DNA of 48,456 nt from Micavibrio_A sp964539025 (GTDB lineage Bacteria > Pseudomonadota > Alphaproteobacteria > Micavibrionales > Micavibrionaceae), in NCBI GenBank assembly GCA_964539025.1, contig CAZIFA010000012.1, forward strand, positions 1-48,456, given 5' to 3'. Made by a program: the position numbers and the translations under genes. The notes under the pieces are model-generated. The model had not been told where the DNA came from. It ran no database searches and saw nothing but the letters and a program-made list of their open reading frames with translations. Below, piece after piece: positions 35,157 through 43,086 of the stretch; the stretch's first letter is position 1, and each line of letters opens with the position of its first letter.

Positions 35157-35185
35157 TATATAAAATAAAAACCTTTAGAAGTCAA
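35157..35185 (-). promoter_or_regulatory. Sigma70-type promoter for the island metRS
   Basis: On the minus strand TTGACT (35180-35185), a 17-bp AT-rich spacer and TATATA (35157-35162) lie 45 bp upstream of the metRS ATG. Spacing and match are good. The promoter makes metRS independent of the radical SAM/oxygenase genes upstream. Confidence 0.65.
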
Positions 35186-35227
35186 TATGTTACGTCAAAA
35201 ATCAATTGCATCGTTGCTAAAGCAAAT

Positions 35228-35869
35228 TTAAATAGGCCCTATACAAAGCGGATTTAAGCCATCGATTCTACGTGTGTCTTCAACATCTAGTCGGATATCA
35301 AAAATCTGTAAATTCTCGATCATCCGCGCCTTTGATCTCGAATTTGGAATTACGGCCACGTTACCTTTATCGATAGCCCATTTTAACGCTACTTGGGCTG
35401 GAGTCTTTTGATATTTTTCTGCAATCGAGCAGATAACCGGATTCTCAATTATTTTCCCTTTAGCAAGCGGGCGAGAGGCGGTAAAAAATGCCCCCAACGC
35501 CTTCCCCTGCAGAAGGACTTCCGTTTGATTGACCAAAGGATTCAATTCATTTTGAAGATTAGCAATAGGTATACCGAACTGAGATACCTTATCCAGCATC
35601 TCCGGAGTAAAATTACTCAAGCCAATATATCTTGCGGTTCCTGATTTCAAAATTCTACTGAAGCTTTCGAAGATTAAACTTAACGGAACGCTCAAACTCG
35701 GATTGTGCAATAAAAAAAGATCCACATAATCCGTTCCGAGTTTTTGTAGACTTCCTTCTAAACCTGTTACAAGAGCCCCTGCATCAGATCCTTTTGTCGT
35801 GAGAAAGATTTGTTCTCTCGGAACATTTGATAACTTTATCGCGTTGCCAACATTCTCCTCGTTGCCATA
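35228..35869 (-). pseudogene. Aldo-keto reductase remnant (N-terminus missing)
   Basis: The frame reads as an aldo-keto reductase from YGNEENVGNAIKLSNVPREQ through FLTTKG, LGTDYVDLFLLHNPS and YIGLSNFTPEMLDKVSQF to the C-terminal KTPAQVALKWAIDKGNVAVI and cofactor-binding IPNSRSKARMIENL. The barrel start, with the catalytic Asp and the first strands (about 45 residues), is absent. At about 35870 the sequence switches to the C-terminal part of the haem-oxygenase-like gene, which overlaps it in another frame. The catalytic Tyr of the family would also lie near the junction. No ribosome-binding site serves the fragment, so it is probably dead. Confidence 0.85.
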
Positions 35870-36503
35870 TTGCTTCCTTCATGGATGCGTGAATACCTAA
35901 TTCGCGTATTTTTTCAAACTGTGGCCCAGGATTAAAAACAATTGCCGGACATGCGAACTGTCTGGAAAGCCTAGAGCTGTGCGGATTCATCCCTACCATA
36001 AAAAATGCGTGCTCTCCGATGCTATAGGAAAATTTGTCTGATTCTATATTTGAGTCCACACGCTGATCCCAAGGATAGAATTCACTATCGCGATTATGAA
36101 GCATTTGGAGCTGCTGCCACATTAAATCATGAAAATGACGTTCATCTCGCACTACGGTATCAGGGAAAATTGCCGCAAATGTAATAAAGAGATCTCTGGC
36201 TTTGGACGTCTCTCTATCAAAAAATCTAAAATGCTCATCAAGATCACACAGCAATGCGTCAGCGGCTTCTTGAGAACCCATTTCTCCATATGTTGCAACT
36301 TTATATGCTTGGCCTTTGATCGCCGACTTTCCTCCTACGCAAGGAAAATCTTCTCCAAGCACCCGATTACGAAACTGCAAATGCATTTCTGCATGTGCTG
36401 TGTCAGCGGGCGTACCCGTAACAGCATTTAATACTTGCCCGTCTTTCCAGAGTGTCGCATTGGAAAATGCAATACCTAACTTTTTTCTTAAAGAAGATGT
36501 CAT
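35784..36503 (-). pseudogene. YqcI/YcgG (GntA-like) haem-dependent oxygenase, C-terminus replaced
   Basis: The N-terminal ~210 residues match the YqcI/YcgG family. They include FRNRVLGEDFPCVGGKSAIK, the central HDLMWQQLQMLHNRDSEFYP with WDQRVDSN, and the hallmark EHAFFMVGMNPHSSRLSRQF followed by ACPAIVFNPGPQFEKIRELG. The family includes GntA, a haem-dependent N-hydroxylase of guanitoxin biosynthesis; the substrate here is unknown. After MKEAIW (near 35870) the expected C-terminal end, including the region that usually reads NPML and a final W-CPF, is replaced by out-of-frame aldo-keto reductase sequence. The protein probably lacks part of its active site. It starts 17 bp before the end of the radical SAM gene's transcript order, so both form one operon. 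Confidence 0.75.
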
Positions 36504-36519
36504 AGAGCTTGCCCTTAAA

Positions 36520-37881
36520 CTATATTCTGCAAATCAATCCGTTCTCGACAAGGGTAACGTTTCTTGTCGGGACGTCTTGAACAAGACCATTTTCCAATGC
36601 TTTAAGGTGATCGAAATCAATCATTTCCTCAGCAGGCCGATCTTGAAATTCATTCCACTTACGACGGGAGACCTGTTCGTGAGGGAACTCTTTGCCCACG
36701 GTGCCCAAACAATTCCTGCAAGCGGCTAATGGGTGAGGTGCTTTTAAATATGTATAAAGAGATTGTTCAAAACCAGAAAGATCCTGCAATCGGATTCCGT
36801 CTCTTTCCGAAAGCTTGCTTTCTGGATCTTTGCTGTTAGGAATTAAATAGGCTTGAGGGCATTTATAGAAGTGTCCGTCTTCAATGGTATTGCAGTGCCA
36901 TTTGTGTGCAATTAAACATGTGTCAAATACGCGTTTTAGCAATTGCCTGTCTTTATTAGGCTTATCCAATATTGATTCACGAAAAATATCATAATATTGG
37001 AGTGTTAACGTGGTTCCGTGGCGCTCTGCGAGCGCAACTGCAACCTGCTGTTGCGCTGAACTTAATTCTTTTCCTGGATAAATAGAAACTCTTACCTCAT
37101 CAAGAATTTGCCAAAGTTTCGGATCGGCTTTATGCAATAGAAGCCCATTCGTCAGTAATTTGATCTTTTCTCCAATCTTAGCATCCCTGACGGTTTCTAA
37201 AACCGAAACCAAATCAGGATGAAGTAGAGGCTCTCCTCCCAGAATCAAGACTTCAAACTCTTTTGTTTCAGATGGATCAAGCATCAGCGTCTTTAAATAT
37301 GCACTATTATCGAAACCCGTTTCGGTTAATGCAAATGCTTGTTGTGACGTATCAGGAATGCCCAAACAAATTGCATCTATAAAAGAATGTTGTTTTGCTA
37401 ATGCAAAAAAATCCGGAACTTCACGAAAATTTTCTCGTTGAATAGTCATTTTCAATTCTAGTTTGACATCTGGATGCGCACTTTTGATCTTCTCTAATGC
37501 AGAAAAAATCCTGCCCAAATGCCTATAACCACGGATTTTTTCAAAGGTGCCTTCTGTCGCGCCATCAATAGAAACAGTGATAAAATCAAATAAAGCGCCT
37601 ACATCATGGTTTTTAACCAAAATAGGGCTACCATTCGTACAAAGAAATTTGCGGGCACTTTGGGGTAATCTTTGTGCAATTTCCCGCCATTTCGGATGCA
37701 AAAGAGGTTCGCCCCCTGTTACTGTAATGTTCTGAATCGGATGACCAGAAACGAGATCCAAAAGATCATAAACTTTTTGCTCGTCAATAGATTTTGGCGC
37801 TTTTACCTGCCAATAAGCGCACATATTACATTTGTAATTACACGCTTCAGTCAGTTCCAAAGATAAAGCTCTAGCCAACAT
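36520..37881 (-). CDS. Radical SAM protein, apparent chimera of two radical SAM enzymes
   Basis: Residues 1 to about 200 form a radical SAM domain with the cluster motif C14-x3-C18-x2-C21 (TEACNYKCNMCAYW), GGEPLLHP at 56-63 and FITVSIDGATEGTFEKIRG. Around residues 195-210 a second radical SAM sequence begins, without a cluster motif, at its own GGEPLLHP (215-222). It continues with LLTNGLLLHKADPKLWQILD, SIYPGKELSSAQQQ and a C-terminal Cys-rich part (CLIAHKWHC, YKCPQAYLIP, ACRNCLG) that may hold an auxiliary cluster. The simplest view is a deletion joining two neighbouring radical SAM genes in frame near 37.27 kb. A natural fusion is the alternative. The substrate is unknown; neighbours suggest peptide or amino-acid chemistry. 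Confidence 0.8.
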   Translation of the reverse strand: MLARALSLELTEACNYKCNMCAYWQVKAPKSIDEQKVYDLLDLVSGHPIQNITVTGGEPLLHPKWREIAQRLPQSARKFLCTNGSPILVKNHDVGALFDFITVSIDGATEGTFEKIRGYRHLGRIFSALEKIKSAHPDVKLELKMTIQRENFREVPDFFALAKQHSFIDAICLGIPDTSQQAFALTETGFDNSAYLKTLMLDPSETKEFEVLILGGEPLLHPDLVSVLETVRDAKIGEKIKLLTNGLLLHKADPKLWQILDEVRVSIYPGKELSSAQQQVAVALAERHGTTLTLQYYDIFRESILDKPNKDRQLLKRVFDTCLIAHKWHCNTIEDGHFYKCPQAYLIPNSKDPESKLSERDGIRLQDLSGFEQSLYTYLKAPHPLAACRNCLGTVGKEFPHEQVSRRKWNEFQDRPAEEMIDFDHLKALENGLVQDVPTRNVTLVENGLICRI

Positions 37882-37904
37882 ATGAACATCCAGACATTAT
37901 TTGA

Positions 37905-39362
37905 TTAAGGTGCCAGCACAGGCCGACTTGATGCTTTTCTTGGCTCAAACAGGAAGGGGTACATTTCATCCTCGTTTGTTGTCAGTCCTGCCTTTTGAAT
38001 AAGTGGACTTGCAACATCCATCAAATCTTTTAAGGAGAATTGTCCTTTGTAACCAAACTCTGCCAGACGATCAATTCCAGTATACGTTGGCATCAATCTT
38101 ACAAGTAGATGCTCATCATAGATCGCACTTGGGGGCGCGGAGTCAACATATTCTGCTATACATGAATCAGGCATAGAAACTTGCTGATTAAAGTGATCCT
38201 CTGGCACAAACCCCTCTAACCCTAAAATGGTCGGAGGCAACGCAAGCCAGTCAGGTTGAAGAACATGCCACCTATAAGTATCAAGATCCAACTTCAGGGC
38301 ACTGACAATTCTATCTTCAATCTTATCAGTAGTATCATCAGGGAACCCTAAAATGAAGCATCCTTGAACAGCCAAATCATGCGCTCTGGTTAGGTCAAGC
38401 GCCTCCAGCGTTTGAAGAGTGGTAAGTTTTTTATTAGATGCTTTTAGTTCTTTATCATCAAGAGCTTCTATACCGACAATCAACGAACGACATCCGGCCT
38501 CACGTAAAGCCTCCAGGTGGCTTGCATTTTTTATAATTTCGTTAGAACGTGCATATATCGCCCAACTTGGTGCCATGCCTGCTAGCGTTTGAGTTAAGCC
38601 TTCAAACCAAGAATACGATAGAGCAATACTATCCTCGATCATAATTCCGTTGATCGGATGACGTCGTTCGATTTCGGCTAAAGATGCAATAATTCCATCG
38701 GGTGTATTTTGGAGATTTTTTGGACTGTATACTTTTCCTTCAAAGCAAAAACTACATTTATGGGGGCAGCCTGTAGAGATTACGGTAGAAATGTAAGATG
38801 GATATTTAGATAAATCCCAAGCTGACCATTTCAATATAGAGTTTGCACCAAAATCCTGAGTAAGATTTGATTTGCGGAGATCAATTCCGCACGCTTGCAA
38901 AATGGGTTCTACGGCATTCAACTCCTGCCCCTCTGTGACCAGATCAATTCCGAAAGGCTTAAATCTATCAGACGGCATTTTCATCACCGAACGATAAAGA
39001 TTTGCAAGGGCTCCCCCAAAAATTATTTTTGTAGAGGGATGTGCTTCTTTTATAGCTTGGGTAACATCTCGAATTCTCGGAAACATTGCGTATGGTTTCA
39101 TTTCCATCCCATGGCTACCGGATATATAGACAACAGGGGCATTTTCTGCGGCATCCACGGCGCGAGCAATGAAATTTTCTTCTTCTTTTCTAAACTCGGA
39201 CAAAGTTAGATTTGGTTTACCCAAGAGTACAAAATCAACCAGCTCAATAGCAATTTCAGGATGATTTTCTGTTGCCGCCTCTATCCGGCCCAATCCTATG
39301 TTCGGGGGGATATTTCCAGGGTTAAAGGTGGGATCAATAAGTAGCACTTTTGTATTTTTCAT
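37905..39362 (-). CDS. Radical SAM protein with N-terminal cobalamin-binding-type domain
   Basis: The 485-residue protein has a Rossmann-like N-terminal domain (residues 1-150: KVLLIDPTFNPGNIPPNIGL, VVYISGSHGMEM, IIFGGALANLYRS). This is the position of a B12-binding domain, although the usual DxHxxG motif is not obvious. A radical SAM core follows, with STGCPHKCSFCFEG (Cys-x3-Cys-x2-Cys). Further core strands are WAIYARSNEI, CRSLIVGIEALDDKELKASN and GCFILGFPDDTTDKIEDRIV. It resembles B12-dependent methyltransferases/cyclases. The start is the ATG at 39362, preceded by GGGG; a TTG two codons earlier is possible. It is the first gene of the operon that continues with the chimeric radical SAM and oxygenase genes. 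Confidence 0.88.
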   Translation of the reverse strand: MKNTKVLLIDPTFNPGNIPPNIGLGRIEAATENHPEIAIELVDFVLLGKPNLTLSEFRKEEENFIARAVDAAENAPVVYISGSHGMEMKPYAMFPRIRDVTQAIKEAHPSTKIIFGGALANLYRSVMKMPSDRFKPFGIDLVTEGQELNAVEPILQACGIDLRKSNLTQDFGANSILKWSAWDLSKYPSYISTVISTGCPHKCSFCFEGKVYSPKNLQNTPDGIIASLAEIERRHPINGIMIEDSIALSYSWFEGLTQTLAGMAPSWAIYARSNEIIKNASHLEALREAGCRSLIVGIEALDDKELKASNKKLTTLQTLEALDLTRAHDLAVQGCFILGFPDDTTDKIEDRIVSALKLDLDTYRWHVLQPDWLALPPTILGLEGFVPEDHFNQQVSMPDSCIAEYVDSAPPSAIYDEHLLVRLMPTYTGIDRLAEFGYKGQFSLKDLMDVASPLIQKAGLTTNEDEMYPFLFEPRKASSRPVLAP

Positions 39363-39547
39363 AGGCAAACCCCGCAGGTAAAATTAATAAGAACTTACGC
39401 AACACTTTATCAGTGGCTAATCTTGAGAAAATCCCATGAATTAGCCGCACGAATATATTTTAAACATATTCAGCATAATATTTCTTATACCTAGTAAGCA
39501 CATTATGCATTTTAGAGCAACCCAAAGATGGATAATCGCAAAACTTT

Positions 39548-39763
39548 TCAACCTGTGCGGTATATTCTTCCAATCTTTCTCAACCGTGACTTCATACATC
39601 TGGATTTTGGAATATAAGCCTGTGCGAGTTGATCGGTCAGATAATCAACGCACATGGCGCTCATTTGATTGTTGGTGGATTTGGTAACGAAATCAGCGAT
39701 GGGCGATATGTCTTGCGGCGCGACGGATTCTATTTGGCAACTCTTGGCATAATGATCTATCAT
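39548..39763 (-). CDS. Unrecognised 71-aa protein coupled to an XRE regulator
   Basis: This small protein begins MIDHYAKSCQIESVAPQDIS and ends in a very basic tail (KSRCMKSRLRKIGRIYRTG). No domain is recognised. Its ATG overlaps the stop of the XRE gene (ATGA), and AGGAG lies seven bases upstream inside the XRE coding end, so translation is coupled. The pair could be a regulator and its small effector or co-regulator. The stretch 39369-39547 to its left, before the radical SAM gene, shows no further gene. Confidence 0.55.
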   Translation of the reverse strand: MIDHYAKSCQIESVAPQDISPIADFVTKSTNNQMSAMCVDYLTDQLAQAYIPKSRCMKSRLRKIGRIYRTG

Positions 39764-40176
39764 TGTTCCGCTCCTAAATTTGTTTTATGAAATGCGCCGA
39801 CAACCGAAGAAATTGCCTTGATGACGGTCTTCCTGTCTTTCGCGTCTGGAATTTCCGACAATCTTTGGAGAAGCGGTAAAAAATCCATTGGCATATTATC
39901 AAGGAACCTAATGGCCTGATTGTCCGGCTTCGCTTCATATCCATCAAAGAAGTCATCCAGCCTGACATTGAGGAGCTTGGAAAACTGGAACAGGCGCGCG
40001 GCGGAAATTCGGTTTGTGCCTTTTTCGTATTTTTGAACTTGCTGAAACGTAATCCCGATTGATTCCGCCAATGTCTCTTGCGAAAGATTGGCTATCTGCC
40101 TGAATAAGCGCAGCCTGATACCGAGAAATTCATCGACCTTTCCCGCATGGCCCTTTGTGCGAATATCTTTATTCAC
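39760..40176 (-). CDS. XRE-family helix-turn-helix regulator
   Basis: The DNA-binding domain (LRLFRQIANLSQETLAESIG, then ITFQQVQKYEKGTNRISAAR) is the standard alphaproteobacterial short HTH_3 type. A C-terminal part (about 55 residues) has no known motif. I chose the GTG at 40176. The frame extends to a TTG at 40236, but that would put the start within the terminator hairpin of the upstream gene, and related proteins begin with a similar short leader (NKDIRTKGHAGKVDEFLG). It probably controls its own promoter and perhaps the cargo operon. Confidence 0.85.
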   Translation of the reverse strand: MNKDIRTKGHAGKVDEFLGIRLRLFRQIANLSQETLAESIGITFQQVQKYEKGTNRISAARLFQFSKLLNVRLDDFFDGYEAKPDNQAIRFLDNMPMDFLPLLQRLSEIPDAKDRKTVIKAISSVVGAFHKTNLGAEQ

Positions 40177-40211
40177 GTTCGGATAGGCCGCAATATCGAG
40201 GGGAGAGAAAT

Positions 40212-40263
40212 AAAAAGGACCCGAAAACAGTTGCAATGCCGTTTAATCGCTTCTGTTTTCGGG
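40212..40263 (-). terminator. Rho-independent terminator of the 72-aa gene
   Basis: CCCGAAAACAG (40220-40230) pairs with CTGTTTTCGGG (40253-40263). In the minus direction the stem is followed by TCC and TTTTTA. It separates the 72-aa gene from the XRE gene and argues against the TTG start of the latter. A second imperfect inverted repeat, GTGTGTATGA/TCATGCACACAC (40271-40299), lies beside it and could be an operator. Confidence 0.7.
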
Positions 40264-40300
40264 CCAGTTGGTGTGTATGAGAGAGTTTCATGCACACACC

Positions 40301-40519
40301 CTATTCGTGTTGATTGGCGGCTTTTTTATTCGCCGTCAAAAAATCCTGCATCGGCGGCTTCCCTGCCGTTTTCTTCTCCATAGCGAAACGATCCAGCGCA
40401 CCTATAAACTCGCCAAGGTCTTTGTGAATCAATTCCGCCCATTCCATGAGACGCTGAATTTTTTCAATATCAGCGTCCGTGATAGTGTCCGGCGTTTTTT
40501 TCAATGAAGAAGTATTCAT
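40301..40519 (-). CDS. Unrecognised 72-aa helical protein
   Basis: This is a charged, all-helical-looking protein starting MNTSSLKKTPDTITDADIEK, with IQRLMEWAELIHKDLGEFIG and ending PPMQDFLTANKKAANQHE. I recognise no family. The ATG at 40519 is preferred over an in-frame start 12 codons upstream because the shorter form begins a normal helical protein. It is followed by a clear terminator (40212-40263). Small helical proteins of this kind are common in mobile elements. No function can be given. Confidence 0.55.
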   Translation of the reverse strand: MNTSSLKKTPDTITDADIEKIQRLMEWAELIHKDLGEFIGALDRFAMEKKTAGKPPMQDFLTANKKAANQHE

Positions 40520-40639
40520 GCCGTCACCATGATGCAAGCACGGGACGGCAATCAAGAAAAAGGTGTATTTAGAGAGGATATTTCAACTATAGGGTAATGG
40601 TTCAAAACCTATTACCTACGCAGGGGTTGATTATTGGGT

Positions 40640-40792
40640 CTATCTGCGCATATGCATCGAAGAGTAAATAGATATTTGGGATTCTGGCGGTAGCTCTCTT
40701 ATAGCCTTATGAAATTCATTGACTGATTTCTCATAGCTATCACCCAAATTTTTTACGGTATCTACAACTATCCTAAAGGCATTCCGTAGCAT
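40640..40792 (-). CDS. 50-aa peptide gene directly after the DUF2156 gene
   Basis: This short frame encodes MLRNAFRIVVDTVKNLGDSY, then a Glu/Lys-rich helix and a tail ELPPESQISIYSSMHMRR. GGAG stands eight bases before the ATG, and the start is only 10 bp past the stop of the DUF2156-type gene, so it is probably its operon partner. A short, amphipathic, charged product beside an acyltransferase and radical SAM genes could be a peptide substrate. It might equally be a small regulator. There is no Cys, no leader/core boundary and no family that I recognise. Existence as a gene rests on the ribosome-binding site and position. Confidence 0.5.
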   Translation of the reverse strand: MLRNAFRIVVDTVKNLGDSYEKSVNEFHKAIRELPPESQISIYSSMHMRR

Positions 40793-40802
40793 TATTATAC
40801 TC

Positions 40803-41765
40803 CTATGAATTTAAGTGCATTGTTTGCAACTCAACAGATTTAACAGGACAAATCTTACGTTTGAAATTATCCAAACCTTCTGTCTCTGATCCCCCGATAC
40901 AGACTTGGCTGTATCCTTTTGTCTTTAAAATTTTGCACATTTCTAATATTGCAAATTCTTCCGTACCTCTTGGACGTATGGACATGCCAGAAATTGAATT
41001 AGCAATACCCTTTTCTTTATTTGTTTCTTCCCAAATAATATATCCAACAGGATCTTCTCCTTCATGAACGATTAAACCGTCCATGGATAAATCTGGATGT
41101 TGCAAAAGGGACAGAGCTAATTTTGTAGGGCCAATCAAATCAGGGAGAGTATAATTTTGATTAACATGCCTTGAAGCCCATGATTTACTAACTTCTAATG
41201 CGTGAGTTATCTGTTCTGAGTTTTCAATACGCTCTGCCCATAACCCCCGGCCAAACGCCCTATATATGTTCTTACGAAAATCTCTGAAATTTCCACCCTT
41301 AGATTCATTCACTTCATTTGTGCCTATAACGTGAACAGGGAAACGCCAATCTAAAATCTTCTCAACCTCAACTTCACCTATTCCTAGAGTTTGAAGCCTG
41401 GATGCTATGTAACTGTCTTCCGGTCCAATACGAGCGAGGCTTACTTTTCCAACGGGAATAGCGGGATCAGCAAGTGCAAACTCGATAAGATTTATCGGAT
41501 CGGAACCGAAGGGCGGGAAAAAAAGAATTTCATTTTCAATATTTGGATGACGCGCAATAAGCATTGCAGTTTTATCATCACCATAAATCCATAGCCCTTT
41601 GCGCCCCGTCATCATGTAATAGGCAGCAGATGCTGAATATGGATCTTCTCGATTCAATTTCTTCAATATTTTGCTAAGATATGAGACATTGTCAGCCGTA
41701 ATCGCCACCAAATCAAATTTATGGTTTTTATCGCGTAAGCCAACATTCTCTAAAACTTTAAGCAT
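40803..41765 (-). CDS. DUF2156 / GNAT-fold aminoacyl- or acyltransferase-like protein
   Basis: The 320-residue protein resembles the C-terminal catalytic domain of lysylphosphatidylglycerol synthase. It has a duplicated GNAT-like fold with FDLVAITADNVSYLSKILKK in the first half and ILDWRFPVHVIGTNEVNESK, GGNFRDFRKNIYRA and VGYIIWEET in the second. It continues with ANSISGMSIRPRGTEEFAIL and YSQVCIGGSETEGLDNFKRK. Some relatives transfer an amino acid from aminoacyl-tRNA; others are uncharacterised, so the substrate cannot be assigned. No membrane helices are present. Its ATG overlaps the stop of the XRE/sensor gene at 41765 (TGATG), and a 50-codon gene follows. A link with the island's MetRS is an attractive inference. 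Confidence 0.65.
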   Translation of the reverse strand: MLKVLENVGLRDKNHKFDLVAITADNVSYLSKILKKLNREDPYSASAAYYMMTGRKGLWIYGDDKTAMLIARHPNIENEILFFPPFGSDPINLIEFALADPAIPVGKVSLARIGPEDSYIASRLQTLGIGEVEVEKILDWRFPVHVIGTNEVNESKGGNFRDFRKNIYRAFGRGLWAERIENSEQITHALEVSKSWASRHVNQNYTLPDLIGPTKLALSLLQHPDLSMDGLIVHEGEDPVGYIIWEETNKEKGIANSISGMSIRPRGTEEFAILEMCKILKTKGYSQVCIGGSETEGLDNFKRKICPVKSVELQTMHLNS

Positions 41766-42427
41766 CAGGATTTATTCTCCTGTACTTTCTCCGCTTGTTC
41801 CCAAACTACATTGAAAAGATTCCTGAAAGTTTGCGCGAATAAAGGATGCTTAATTAAAATAACTTTTTGAGGTGGCCCCCATTCAATTAAAGCTAAATTA
41901 TCCCCGTATAATTGAAATGGTGTATTCGTAAACTTTCCCTTTGGTAGATAGCGATACCAATGTGCAGGAGCGACAATATTTGTATCGCCTTCTTCAATAA
42001 GAATACGTTCTGTTATCTTTGCTGCTTGTAAACGCTTAAGGTGGCCCTGCAAAAATTCATAGGCTTCGGTATTGGTTTTTTCAACTTCTGTTAGTCCGGC
42101 AATCAGAACTTCACCGCCTTTATCTTTAAATTTTGTATAGATATCTTCTAAAACTTGGGCGTTTGCGTCATCGCCTTCCAAAACAGTTACTAGGTTATGA
42201 TGAGGTTCAACACCGCCATTGGCAGTAAATGCGATACCCGCGATCTCAAGAACGGCAGTGATTTTTTTCAAGGTTCTGGCCTCAGGTCTATATTTGAGGT
42301 CTTCCTTTTCAAATTTTGAGATGGTCATGGGAGCCAATGAGCAACGGTCTGCTAATTCCGGTTGCGTCCAGTTTAATAAGGCTCGTGCCATGCGACATTG
42401 CGCTGGAGATAATAAAAACTGTGTCAA
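41765..42427 (-). CDS. XRE regulator with C-terminal sensor-like domain
   Basis: The first ~70 residues are a helix-turn-helix of the 'LSPAQCRMARALLNWTQPEL' type with MTISKFEKEDLKYRPEARTL. The remaining ~150 residues end in a domain (NTPFQLYGDNLALIEWGPPQ, then PLFAQTFRNLFNVVWEQAEK) resembling the effector part of TrmB-like or PLD-like sensor proteins. The start appears to be TTG at 42427 (MTQFLLSPAQ...), with AAGG upstream and an in-frame stop soon before; no ATG precedes the HTH. It is first in a tight operon with the DUF2156 gene and the 50-codon gene, so it likely regulates them. Divergent genes begin at 42573. Confidence 0.82.
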   Translation of the reverse strand: MTQFLLSPAQCRMARALLNWTQPELADRCSLAPMTISKFEKEDLKYRPEARTLKKITAVLEIAGIAFTANGGVEPHHNLVTVLEGDDANAQVLEDIYTKFKDKGGEVLIAGLTEVEKTNTEAYEFLQGHLKRLQAAKITERILIEEGDTNIVAPAHWYRYLPKGKFTNTPFQLYGDNLALIEWGPPQKVILIKHPLFAQTFRNLFNVVWEQAEKVQENKS

Positions 42428-42572
42428 ATCAGTACCTTAGTCGTTTTTTGTTTTAATTTCAATCACTATAGCAATAAAAAACCACGTTGTTAAGGCTTTT
42501 TTAAATCTTTAAGTATAAAAAACATCACCAGAGCAACGTTTTCAATTAGATTAAAAAGTGTGGGAATTAAAA

Positions 42573-43028
42573 ATGAGTAAAACTGAGAAAAAGATCGAAA
42601 CTAAAGACATGAAATTACAGGAAGATTTGGAACGCCGTTTTGGTGAAGCCATGGCGCAGGAAATCATGGATCAAATCAAAAAGGCCGACAATATTAACAA
42701 AGGCTTAAATATTCGCCCTGATTACTGCGGTGTGAAGGCTTTGTCCGAAGGGGCCGAGATATACCGCCGTGAGGCCCAAATCGCCCTGAAACGCCTGAAA
42801 ACATGGAAGCGCAATCGTGATGAGGCCAAGCCTGGCGTTGTCGATTGGGACGGCGCGTTTTTGAAAAGCCAGTTTGAACGGTCTTTCAAATTCTACCATC
42901 GGTTCCATAAAGGATATTACGTCCTCTACCGTCAAGCGATGGAAGCCTATAAGGTGGCGGGAGCCTATCCTTACAAAGAAGTCCGTACCGATCAAGCGGA
43001 ACAAACGACCATGAGCCAAGCGGCTTAA
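42573..43028 (+). CDS. Unrecognised 151-aa mobile-element protein
   Basis: The product begins MSKTEKKIETKDMKLQEDLE. It is highly charged and helical, with Tyr/Phe-rich stretches (FKFYHRFHKGYYVLYRQAME) and a basic middle (RREAQIALKRLKTWKRNRDE). No known domain is visible. The start is the ATG at 42573 after GGGAATTAAAA; the GTG 15 bases upstream is part of the leader. It precedes an XRE gene that has a nearly identical leader sequence, suggesting common translational or operator control. It may be a DNA- or RNA-associated accessory protein. Confidence 0.65.
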   Translation: MSKTEKKIETKDMKLQEDLERRFGEAMAQEIMDQIKKADNINKGLNIRPDYCGVKALSEGAEIYRREAQIALKRLKTWKRNRDEAKPGVVDWDGAFLKSQFERSFKFYHRFHKGYYVLYRQAMEAYKVAGAYPYKEVRTDQAEQTTMSQAA

Positions 43029-43086
43029 TACAGTGTGTGAATGACCTATTTTTTAAACCGAGTACAATGTGTGTGGGAATTTTAAA

